DNA of 51,032 nucleotides. Source: Phycisphaerales bacterium (GTDB taxonomy: Bacteria; Planctomycetota; Phycisphaerae; WQYP01). Positions 1-7,402 of the stretch are shown piece by piece. Position 1 is the first letter of the stretch. Each line of letters begins with the position of its first letter. A program made the position numbers and the translations under genes. Location of the stretch: assembly GCA_009781185.1 (NCBI GenBank), contig WQYP01000010.1:1-51032 (forward strand), read 5' to 3'. The notes under the pieces were generated by a model. It did not search any database. It was not told where the DNA came from and saw nothing but the letters and a program-made list of their open reading frames with translations.

Positions 1-1402
1 CTCCGTAACCGCCTACACTCCCCCGAGGAGCCCGGCCCACCATATCCCTCGCCCCGCCACCCAATTGCCGATGCGCCCCCCTCTCCGCCTCCCCCCCCCC
101 CCCCCCCAAGGCGAACGTTCCCTTCAACTGCCCTCCAACCGCCAGCACCTTCTGTTTGCATTCCATCGGCAACCCAATCGGCTCCGGCGCATACCCCCGC
201 GACCGCCGAATCAAATTTTCTCCTCCCCCGCTAAACACCCGCACCACCGAATCATCGCACCGCGTATGAATCGCCCGATCGTGCCCCAAAATCACATCCG
301 CAATCCCCCCCAATCTCTCAACAGCCTCTCCATCCTCATACGCCATCGGCTCATCCGCCCGATTCCCACTCGTCATGACAAGCACCCTTCGGAGTCCCAC
401 CTTGAGGCAGTCGTCTTCCGACTTCTGGCTTCTAGTTTCCAGTCTCTCAAAAATCAGCGCATGCAGAGGCGTATACGCCACCATCACTCCCACAAACGGA
501 TTCCCCGGCGCCACCTCGTCCGCCAGCTTCCCCCTCCCGCTTCCTTCCCGCCTCCGCAGCAGCACGATCGGCCGGCGCCACCCCATCAAGACCTTTCTCT
601 CCTCCGCCGAAATCTCGCACATCGCCTCCGCCGCGGCCAGATTTCCCACCATCACCGCGAACGGCTTTTCATCACGCAGCTTTCTCCGGCGCAGTTCCGC
701 CACTGCCGCCGGATTCGTCGCATCGCACGCCAGATGAAACCCGCCGATCCCCTTAATCGCCGCGATCCCACCGCTCTTGAGCACGCCGCACACGATATCA
801 ATCCCATCCCCCTCCAAGATCTTCCCTTTTCCATCCATCACGATCAATCGCGGCCCGCACTTCGCGCACGCCACCGGCTGCGCATGAAACCGCCGATCAG
901 AAGGGTCCTCATACTCCCGCCGACACTCTTCGCACATCACGAATCCCGCCATCGTCGTCTTCGCCCGGTCATATGGCGCCCCCGTCACGATCGTCAACCG
1001 CGGCCCACAGTTCGTGCAATTGATAAACGGATACCTGAATCTGCGATTCCTCGGATCAAACAACTCCCGCAAACACTCTTCGCAAATCCCCGCATCCGGC
1101 GTCACTACCACCCCCGCTCCCTCCTCCGTCCCACTTGTCCGAATCTCAAATCCCAATTCCCCCACGATCGCCATCCGTTCCCACCTCACCTCTTCCACCT
1201 TCGCCAACCCCGGCCCAACCCGCAACCTCCCCACAAACCCCTCCAACACCGCCCGCTCCGCCTCCGCCTCGATCCTTACTCCGCCCACCTCATTCCTCAC
1301 CCATCCTCGCACTCCCAACTCCTTCGCCGCCCCATAAACAAACGGCCGATATCCCACCCCCTGCACCACGCCCGCTACCAAAATTGCCCAGCGTTCAAGC
1401 AT
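1..1402 (-). CDS. hypF: carbamoyltransferase HypF, N-terminal part (runs off window)
   Basis: HypF makes the thiocarboxamide that becomes the cyanide ligands of [NiFe]-hydrogenase. On the minus strand from ATG 1402 I read an acylphosphatase domain (VAGVVQGVGYRPF), two zinc-finger repeats (CEECLRELF then CTNCGPR; CEECRREYE then CAKCGPR), a YrdC/Sua5 domain (AIKGIGGFHLACDA, RDEKPFAVMV, VMTSGN) and the start of the Kae1-like domain (VLAVGGQLKGTFAL). Recognisable HypF sequence stops there at a run of 17 C on the plus strand (91-107); the frame stays open to base 1, but none of the three frames beyond the run reads as HypF to me. A segment of about 17 residues between HALIFERL and RVLVMTSGN is repeat-derived. 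A TATACT hexamer (1409-1414) lies only about 6 bases before the ATG, which would fit a nearly leaderless transcript. No other hyp or hydrogenase gene is visible. Confidence 0.9.
   Translation of the reverse strand, partial: MLERWAILVAGVVQGVGYRPFVYGAAKELGVRGWVRNEVGGVRIEAEAERAVLEGFVGRLRVGPGLAKVEEVRWERMAIVGELGFEIRTSGTEEGAGVVVTPDAGICEECLRELFDPRNRRFRYPFINCTNCGPRLTIVTGAPYDRAKTTMAGFVMCEECRREYEDPSDRRFHAQPVACAKCGPRLIVMDGKGKILEGDGIDIVCGVLKSGGIAAIKGIGGFHLACDATNPAAVAELRRRKLRDEKPFAVMVGNLAAAEAMCEISAEERKVLMGWRRPIVLLRRREGSGRGKLADEVAPGNPFVGVMVAYTPLHALIFERLETRSQKSEDDCLKVGLRRVLVMTSGNRADEPMAYEDGEAVERLGGIADVILGHDRAIHTRCDDSVVRVFSGGGENLIRRSRGYAPEPIGLPMECKQKVLAVGGQLKGTFALGGGGGEAERGAHRQLGGGARDMVGRAPRGSVGGYG
91..107. 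repeat. 17-base C homopolymer inside hypF
   Basis: Longest homopolymer in the window. HypF homology ends exactly here, so it marks a frameshift, a rearrangement or a mis-join. Confidence 0.9.
390..450. repeat. dispersed AAGCCAG-type repeat inserted in frame in hypF
   Basis: The plus strand reads GACTTCTGGCTTCTAGTTTCC next to a GGAGTCCCACCTTGAGGC-like stretch. Both parts resemble the intergenic repeat near 38.1-38.2 kb. HypF normally runs directly from the TPLH region to the VMTSGN motif, so this looks like an in-frame insertion of about 17 codons. Confidence 0.6.
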
Positions 1403-1464
1403 GTATCAAGTATATACCATTTACGTTCGAGAATTGATGGTGGCGATTTGGATCTGCCCCGCGA

Positions 1465-1494
1465 CGAACGGCAGGCAAGCCTGCCGGCTAAATA
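1465..1494 (-). repeat. REP-like palindrome, TTTAGCC...GTTCG family
   Basis: On the minus strand: TTTAGCC, then stem GGCAGGC, loop TT, stem GCCTGCC, then GTTCG. Near-identical architecture occurs at 48381-48410 and 18254-18282. It lies in the gap between hypF and the aldo/keto reductase, just after the stop of the reductase's neighbour on the opposite side. Confidence 0.75.
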
Positions 1495-1499
1495 TAGAC

Positions 1500-2450
1500 T
1501 CACCACGGTAGCGGTTCCGTCGCCAATTCTTTTTCCCATAATGCCCGAATCGCCGCGACTGTAGCCGCGTCCAATCTCTGCCCGCTCGCTCGGCAATTCT
1601 CCCGCACCTGCTCCACCGATTTCCCGCCCGGTATCACGGTCGACACTTCGCCGTGCGCCAGCACAAACTTCAGCGCCATCTCGCTCATCGTCATCCCCAC
1701 CGGCAGCATCCCCTTCAACTTTTCTATCAACCTTCCGCGTTTCGCAACGATTTCCGCCGACCATCGCTCCCGCACCCCCGCAAACTTACTCACCGCATCA
1801 TACTTCCCGCTCAAGAATCCTGAATCCAACGGCACTTTCACAATCAGCCCCACCCCACGCGCCTCCGCCCTCGCAAAAGCCAGCCTCGGCTCCTGATGAA
1901 AACAGTTAAACAAAATCTCCGCAGCCATCGCCCCCGGCCAATTGATGATCCGCTCCAATTCTCGCGAGCTATCCACCGACGCCCCGTAGCTCACCAGCTT
2001 CCCTTCTTGCCGCAACTTCTCGCACTCCCCGCGCAACTCCGCCCCTTGATCCCCTTCCAGAATCTCGCGTTTCGGATTATGCAGCAGCAGCACATCGAGC
2101 CGATCCGTCCGCAATCTCGTCAAGCTCGCCTCCACCGACGGCCGCAGTGCTCCCGCCGACCAATCCGTCTTCCCCGTCGCATCGTGCCCGAACTTCGTAC
2201 AAAGCACAGCCGCATCCCGTTTCCCCCCCTCCCCAAGCGCCTTGCCCAGCAGCCGTTCACTATTCCCCAGCGAATATCCCGGCGCCGTATCAAAGAAATT
2301 GCATCCGCACTCGATCGCCGCCGCCACAATCCGCACAGCCTCCTCCTCATCGCACCCATCCATTCCCCACTGCGTATTAGCCAACTGCCAGGCTCCCAGC
2401 CCGATTTCACTGACTTTCAGTCCCGTCTTGCCAAGCATTCGCATTTTCAT
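1500..2450 (-). CDS. aldo/keto reductase
   Basis: NAD(P)H-dependent oxidoreductase of the aldo/keto reductase superfamily, cytosolic; substrate not predictable. With the start at ATG 2450 (MKMRMLGKTGLKVSEIGLG, the usual family N-terminus) the protein has 316 residues, typical length. The catalytic tetrad is visible: Asp54 and Tyr59 in FFDTAPGYS, Lys86 in CTKFGHD and His124 in LLLHNP. The C-terminal GGKSVEQVREN is the cofactor-binding region. An upstream ATG at 2474 would add eight residues and neither start has a strong ribosome binding site. It is convergent with nothing and is followed by hypF on the same strand after a 97-base gap containing a palindrome. Confidence 0.92.
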   Translation of the reverse strand: MKMRMLGKTGLKVSEIGLGAWQLANTQWGMDGCDEEEAVRIVAAAIECGCNFFDTAPGYSLGNSERLLGKALGEGGKRDAAVLCTKFGHDATGKTDWSAGALRPSVEASLTRLRTDRLDVLLLHNPKREILEGDQGAELRGECEKLRQEGKLVSYGASVDSSRELERIINWPGAMAAEILFNCFHQEPRLAFARAEARGVGLIVKVPLDSGFLSGKYDAVSKFAGVRERWSAEIVAKRGRLIEKLKGMLPVGMTMSEMALKFVLAHGEVSTVIPGGKSVEQVRENCRASGQRLDAATVAAIRALWEKELATEPLPW

Positions 2451-2533
2451 GGCCAACACTCTACTCTCTGTCATACGTGATTACCAACATGAGCCCCCAG
2501 CTCTGCCGCAGTGGTATCTACACAAGTTGCCGA

Positions 2534-2589
2534 GAGTTCGACGTAAGAGGAGCCCTGCATGGTAATGCGGGGCTTCTTACATCGAACTC
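2534..2589. repeat. 56-bp palindrome within a larger imperfect palindrome (about 2491-2646)
   Basis: GAGTTCG...CGAACTC outer arms, GTAAGA/TCTTAC next, then AGCCCTGCAT/ATGCGGGGCT around a GGTA loop. Sequence continues to pair outwards (CAGTGGTATCTACA with TGTAGATGCCACTG). It shares its inner stem with the 115-bp element at 2698-2812. The 386-base region 2475-2860 holds only palindromes and no gene I can support. Confidence 0.8.
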
Positions 2590-2627
2590 GCGTTGAATCA
2601 TGCCGTGAAACTTTTGTAGATGCCACT

Positions 2628-2691
2628 GGCTCTGCCGGGGGGCGAACCGGTGATGAACGATCATCACCGGCATGCCCCCCCCGGCAGAGCC
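2628..2691. repeat. nested palindrome with C8 run
   Basis: Arms GGCTCTGCCGGGGGGC (2628-2643) and GCCCCCCCCGGCAGAGCC (2674-2691), with inner arms CCGGTGATGA (2647-2656) and TCATCACCGG (2661-2670). The outer arm is the same CCCCGGCAGAGCC unit found at 34046 and 43781, so this looks like two inverted REP-like units. Confidence 0.8.
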
Positions 2692-2697
2692 GGGGGC

Positions 2698-2812
2698 TAG
2701 AGCATTTTTCATGTGGTCGTGGCGTGATGACATGCGCAGGGAAGCGAGAGCCAAAAGCCCCGCATTGCCATGCGGGGCTCCAAAACGCTACGGGCGAGTG
2801 AAAAATGCTCTA
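2698..2812. mobile_element. 115-bp MITE-like inverted-repeat element, copy A
   Basis: Perfect 14-bp terminal inverted repeats TAGAGCATTTTTCA / TGAAAAATGCTCTA enclose a stem AGCCCCGCA/TGCGGGGCT. A second copy at 28993-29106 is identical except for one missing G as far as I can align by eye. No transposase is nearby and no target duplication is evident at this copy. Confidence 0.8.
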
Positions 2813-2860
2813 GTGAAATCCTCGGCAAGAACGAAACATCGGCGGGACGCTGATGCCACG

Positions 2861-5800
2861 TTATTCTTTCGGTGCTGGTGAGGTGGTGGGGGGTGGGGAT
2901 TGGAGTTTTTTGCCGCTGCCGATAGGGGGACGCGGGGGTAGGTCGTGGATGACGGCGTGCAGGGTGATGAGGGAGGCGAGTGAGTCAGCGGCGGCGGTGG
3001 TGCCGGCGGGGTCGGAACCGCCGACGACGATGGCGTCACGGGCCTGGGAACGGACGTCGTAGATGGGGAAGTTGACGGCGTCGACCCATCCGATGACGCC
3101 GCGGCCGGGGCCGGGGTAGGAGGCGGTGATCTTTTCGTTGACCTTGTCGTAGAGGTAGGAGTTTTCCTTGGCGAGGTGTTTGAGGAGGGGGTTGGTCTCT
3201 TCGGAGCCGACGACGATCAGGCTGGTGTCGATGTCAACGACTTCGTTGTCGTAGCGATCGACGAGCGGCCAAGTGGCGGGGTTCTCGTGTTTCTTGTTGT
3301 CGCGGTCTTCAGGCTTGATGCGGACTTCGTGAGAGGTTTTCTTGAGCTTGATGGTAGCGGCGGGAACGACGGTGGCGGGGAAGCCTTTGGCGGTGATGGC
3401 GGCTGCGATTTTTTCGGCGGCGGGTTTGTCGGAGGGGCCGTCGCCGTAGGCGATGGTGGTGCCGCGGGCTTCTTTGCCGATACCGCCACGTGCGAACTCG
3501 CCGAGCGAGCCGGGCCAGATCGAGGACCAGACTTTTTCGTTCATGGGACGGATGAGCCAGAGCTGGGCCTGGCGGGGTTTGACGGTGGTGGGGATGCCTT
3601 TTTCCGCGATATCCTTGGCGGAGAGGACCATGGCGATGGCGGATTGGCGCTGCTCTTTGGTGGCGGGAACGAGCGAGTAGGTGTCGTTGGAATTGGGTTT
3701 GAGTTTGCATTCGGGATGCTGGCCGGTGACGTCGATGATGGCGTAATCGCCGGCGGGGAGGTTCTTGAGCTGGAGGTTGGTGGTGCAGGACTGATTGGTG
3801 GAGGAGTTGCAGAGGGTGACGAGGCGATAGTCGGGGCCTTCGAGAACACCGGCGTAGAGGCCCCAGGCGTCGTCGATGCCGGTCATGGTAATCGGTGTGT
3901 CGATTTTCCATGTGTCGATGAGTTTACGGACGAAACGGGCGAGGGGGTGGATCGTTTCGTCGGGCTTGTCGCTGCCGGGGAGGCCCAGGACGGCGACGTT
4001 TTTGTCTTTGTTGATGAGGCCCAGGACGACCTGTTGGCCGTTCAATGTGCCGGTGAGGATGGGCTTGGAGGTGGAGCCTTCGGGGAGTTGGTAATAGAGA
4101 GCGGTATTCCATGTGCCGGCGCGATCGCCGTCTTTGAATTCCGGTGCGATATCGTTTTGAGCGAAGCGGACATTGACTTCGCCAAAGCCGCGGGGGTTGG
4201 CGCTGCCAACGAAGCGATAACCTGCAAGGTTGGCCAGGTCGGGCAGGGGGAATACGTCGGTGGTATTGAAAGGTTGGACGTTGGTGTTGTCGGTGAAGCC
4301 GCCGGAGTTGAGGATGAGGAGTTTTCCGCCTTTTTTGACGAATTCGCGGAGCCGCTGTGCGTCGGTTTTAGGCATGGCGGCGGAAAGCTCGCTCAGGACG
4401 ATCATCTGGTACTGTGAAAAATCCTTGACGGCGGAGATGGGGAGGAAATCGGCGGCGAGATTGCAGGACTTGAGAATCCGCATCGCGGGTGTTTCGAAGT
4501 CCTTGTCGGGACGATCACAGAAGAAATTAAATTGATAGTTGAAAGAGGCTTGCGTGGTGGGGAAAAGGATTTTGGGGGTGGTGGGTTTGGCGGGAAGCCA
4601 GAGTGGTCCGAGGCGGTAGAGAGCCTGGTTTGCGGCCTGGACCATGAAGACGGTTTGTTCGACGCGGACGGGCGTGCCGGAACGGGCGGCCGCGGAGAGT
4701 TGGACGAATTGGCCGTTCTGGTCTTTGGCGACACCGGTGGCGAGGGCGGTGCGGTGGAAGGGGTGCGTGACGCCGTCGGACTGCCATTCGTTGAAGAAGC
4801 CTTTCACGCCTTTGAAGGTGGAAGAGATGATGTGGTTGTAGACGTCCCTTTCGCCGGCGGCGAGGTTCTGCATGGGGCCTGATGCGGCGTAGTCGGCCTG
4901 CGTGCGGCCGTCGGTGGAGGCGTCTTCACAGGCCAGGGTGTAGCCTTCGCAGATGGGGGTTTTGCCGAAACAGCGCGCAGCGGAGGCGGCGGTGTAAGGG
5001 GTGTACCAGCCGAAGGTATCGACGTCTTCCGCGGGGAAGTAGGAGGTGGTGCCGATGTCGCCGCGGGCGCCCCATGAGAAGTGGCCCGGCTCGAGTTTGT
5101 GGACCAAGTCGGTGGCATAGGCGATCATCTTGAACTGGGCCCAGGAACGGAACTCGCAAAAGATGGTGAACTCGGGCTGGTATTGCCAGTTGCGGACTTT
5201 TTCCGTCGGCGTCGGCTGGATGGCATCGAAAGATTTGTAGGAACGGCCCCATTCTTTGTTCAGGTTGTCGATAGTTTTATATCTGGCTGCGAGCCAGTCC
5301 CAATATTGCATGAGGGACTGGTCGTCGTAGCCGGCGTCGTTGGGATGCATGAGCTTGTCGTAAACGAGGCTTGTCATTTTGGAGGGATGCAGGCCAAGCT
5401 GGTTGGCGAGCATCGTGTAGGCTTCTTTCTGGATTTCCTTGCCGAGGGCGGAGTTGAGGGGGGGCTGGAGGTTCCAGCGGTTTTTGCGGCCGCGGGAGTC
5501 GACGGTGGGGTTGCCTTCGCCGGAGACAGCGGTGGGAACGAAGGAAAGAATCGTGTCACCGTGAACGGACGCAAGATAACCCCATGTGTACATGTTGTTC
5601 ATGTGTTCGATTTCGGGCCAGGGGTAGTCGTCGGAATAAGATCGTTCCTCCCAGTCGGGACGGAAGAAGTGTTGGGAATTGCTGAAGGCTTGTTTGATGG
5701 ACAGGGTATTGCAAAGACTGTACCAGGTGAAGTGCTCCGTTTCGCCGGGCCAGTAGTTGTTCATGGCCTTGAGGAAGTAGAAGGGTTTTCCGTTGAGAGA

Positions 5801-7402
5801 GAGGAACGCGTCACTTCCTTTTTCCTTTCCTCCTTCCCCTTCGTTGTTGACGACGGGGGTCTGGCCGTCAACGAAAGTGACACGGCGTATGATCTCGGCG
5901 CGGCGCAGAATCATTTTCCATGTTTCCCTTGCGAAGACGTCTTTGTCCTCGGCGGGGAGGATGACCAGGTCCTGTATTTGCCAGCCTGCGGAGAGGGCGT
6001 AGTTGCGATACGGGTTCATGGAGTTGCGGATGTCGCCGAAGAAGCGGAATTTCATCTGTCCGTTTTCGACGAGCACGTCGCGGATTTCGTATTGGACGAC
6101 GCGTCGCCACCATGCGTTCATGGCGGTTTTGCGGACGCGGCCGTTGATTTCAACGTTGCACTTGTTCTTTTCGAGTCCGGCGTAATAGGACCACTGATTG
6201 CCGACGCCGACGATGACGTTGTAGCGGCCGTTGGGGAGGTCGACGTTGAAATAGGTGGAGAGATCGTCGTCGACGTAGACGGAGCCGCGGCGTTCCTCGA
6301 CGTCGCTTTGGAAATTTTCGTCCCAGGCGAAGTCGAAGGGTTTGCCCATGCCGACGCCGTCGCGTTCGAGCGGCGTGTCGAGGTCGATCCATTTTTTGAA
6401 GAAGTCGATATACGTGTTGCCTTTGGAAATGTTGTAGAAGACTTTTTTGTTGTGGAGTTGGAGCCAGTAGCAGGAACGGATGAAGTCAGCGCCTTCGTCA
6501 CGGACGATGGGGCGAAAGCCGTTGGCTTCGATTTCTTCGTCGGTGAGCTTTGGGATGCCGTCTTCGAGGTAGACGACGTTTTCGGGGTCGGGGATAACCC
6601 AGCCGAAGCCTTTGTCTTTGCTGTAATTGGAGTATTCGCTCACGGGGATGCAGTTGTCTTCGAGTTCCTGATTGACGGCGCCGAAGTCGAAGAAGAAGAT
6701 GCGGCGTGTGGTGTCTCGCGGCAGGACGGAGGTGCCGGAGATGCGGACCATTTTGATGTTCAGCGTGGCGGTGCAGTCGGAAGTGGTGCGGACGACGAAG
6801 CCGACCTTGAAATCCTGGCAGTTTTCTTTGACGGGACAGGTTTCCCTGGTGACGTATTTGTAGTCGTGTTGCTTGGGTTTCTGCATGAACCAGAAGCGAT
6901 TGTCGATTTTATGCATGCGGAGGATGTCGAAGTTCCCGCCATGGCCAAGATTACCCCACCGGTTGACGCCGTCGACGGAGACAGGTTGATCGTCTTTGAA
7001 GTAGCGGATGGAAGCCCTGTCGGAACCGGGGGCAAGTCTTGAGTTGTCGAAGGTGCCGATGACTTTACGTTTCATCTGGTCGTTGATGAGGACGACGTCG
7101 ACGGAAAGCGTGCCGCGATCGGAGCGGTTGGGGATGTCGACTTGCACGTCGAAGGAGAAGTCGCCTGTGAAGATGCGGTTGCTGGTGAGGGTGTAGGTTT
7201 GTCCGCTCCCTCCCTTGAGTTGGAGTTTGATGCCGTCTTTGGTGAAAGCGTCTGCGGGGATGTTGGTGGTGTAGGCGGCGGTGTCGTTTTGGGTGATGTC
7301 GAAGTCGAGCGTCTGCCAGTGAGCGCGGGCGCGGAGCGTCGTGGAAAGGAGGATCAAGATGGCGAAGGCCAGGTTGCATTTGAATTGGAATTTGAATTTC
7401 AT
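2861..7402 (-). CDS. secreted multidomain protein with GH42-like barrel, paralogue A (1513 aa)
   Basis: Predicted exported carbohydrate-active protein. A signal peptide ends at ARA|HWQ (residues 25-28). Residues about 28-240 and 240-500 look like beta-rich carbohydrate-binding regions (RGSVYVDDDLS, VDLPNGRYNVIVGVGNQW, similar in style to malectin-like folds). Residues about 535-900 resemble a GH42 beta-galactosidase barrel: NGKPFYFLKA, YWDWLAARYKTIDNLNKEWG, DTFGWYTP and the NEW triplet (871-873). About 950-1130 resembles the GH42 trimerisation (glutamine-amidotransferase-like) domain (LREFVKKGGKLLILNSGGF). The C-terminus (DAIVVGGSDPAGT) is Rossmann-like and unassigned. Its ATG overlaps the stop of the upstream 736-residue gene by four bases (7399-7402), so the two are probably translationally coupled. 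Substrate is unknown and catalytic acids are not proven. It is a clear paralogue of 9751-14295. Confidence 0.85.
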   Translation of the reverse strand: MKFKFQFKCNLAFAILILLSTTLRARAHWQTLDFDITQNDTAAYTTNIPADAFTKDGIKLQLKGGSGQTYTLTSNRIFTGDFSFDVQVDIPNRSDRGTLSVDVVLINDQMKRKVIGTFDNSRLAPGSDRASIRYFKDDQPVSVDGVNRWGNLGHGGNFDILRMHKIDNRFWFMQKPKQHDYKYVTRETCPVKENCQDFKVGFVVRTTSDCTATLNIKMVRISGTSVLPRDTTRRIFFFDFGAVNQELEDNCIPVSEYSNYSKDKGFGWVIPDPENVVYLEDGIPKLTDEEIEANGFRPIVRDEGADFIRSCYWLQLHNKKVFYNISKGNTYIDFFKKWIDLDTPLERDGVGMGKPFDFAWDENFQSDVEERRGSVYVDDDLSTYFNVDLPNGRYNVIVGVGNQWSYYAGLEKNKCNVEINGRVRKTAMNAWWRRVVQYEIRDVLVENGQMKFRFFGDIRNSMNPYRNYALSAGWQIQDLVILPAEDKDVFARETWKMILRRAEIIRRVTFVDGQTPVVNNEGEGGKEKGSDAFLSLNGKPFYFLKAMNNYWPGETEHFTWYSLCNTLSIKQAFSNSQHFFRPDWEERSYSDDYPWPEIEHMNNMYTWGYLASVHGDTILSFVPTAVSGEGNPTVDSRGRKNRWNLQPPLNSALGKEIQKEAYTMLANQLGLHPSKMTSLVYDKLMHPNDAGYDDQSLMQYWDWLAARYKTIDNLNKEWGRSYKSFDAIQPTPTEKVRNWQYQPEFTIFCEFRSWAQFKMIAYATDLVHKLEPGHFSWGARGDIGTTSYFPAEDVDTFGWYTPYTAASAARCFGKTPICEGYTLACEDASTDGRTQADYAASGPMQNLAAGERDVYNHIISSTFKGVKGFFNEWQSDGVTHPFHRTALATGVAKDQNGQFVQLSAAARSGTPVRVEQTVFMVQAANQALYRLGPLWLPAKPTTPKILFPTTQASFNYQFNFFCDRPDKDFETPAMRILKSCNLAADFLPISAVKDFSQYQMIVLSELSAAMPKTDAQRLREFVKKGGKLLILNSGGFTDNTNVQPFNTTDVFPLPDLANLAGYRFVGSANPRGFGEVNVRFAQNDIAPEFKDGDRAGTWNTALYYQLPEGSTSKPILTGTLNGQQVVLGLINKDKNVAVLGLPGSDKPDETIHPLARFVRKLIDTWKIDTPITMTGIDDAWGLYAGVLEGPDYRLVTLCNSSTNQSCTTNLQLKNLPAGDYAIIDVTGQHPECKLKPNSNDTYSLVPATKEQRQSAIAMVLSAKDIAEKGIPTTVKPRQAQLWLIRPMNEKVWSSIWPGSLGEFARGGIGKEARGTTIAYGDGPSDKPAAEKIAAAITAKGFPATVVPAATIKLKKTSHEVRIKPEDRDNKKHENPATWPLVDRYDNEVVDIDTSLIVVGSEETNPLLKHLAKENSYLYDKVNEKITASYPGPGRGVIGWVDAVNFPIYDVRSQARDAIVVGGSDPAGTTAAADSLASLITLHAVIHDLPPRPPIGSGKKLQSPPPTTSPAPKE

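Noticed and set aside
65..1564. 499-codon plus-strand open frame
   Set aside because: Arg/Pro/His-rich shadow of hypF and the aldo/keto reductase on the other strand; no domain and no ribosome binding site.
5081..7042. 653-codon plus-strand open frame, and 3176-4417 nearby
   Set aside because: Antisense shadows of the GH42-like gene with Val/Asp/Gly-rich composition; codon-position pattern belongs to the minus strand.
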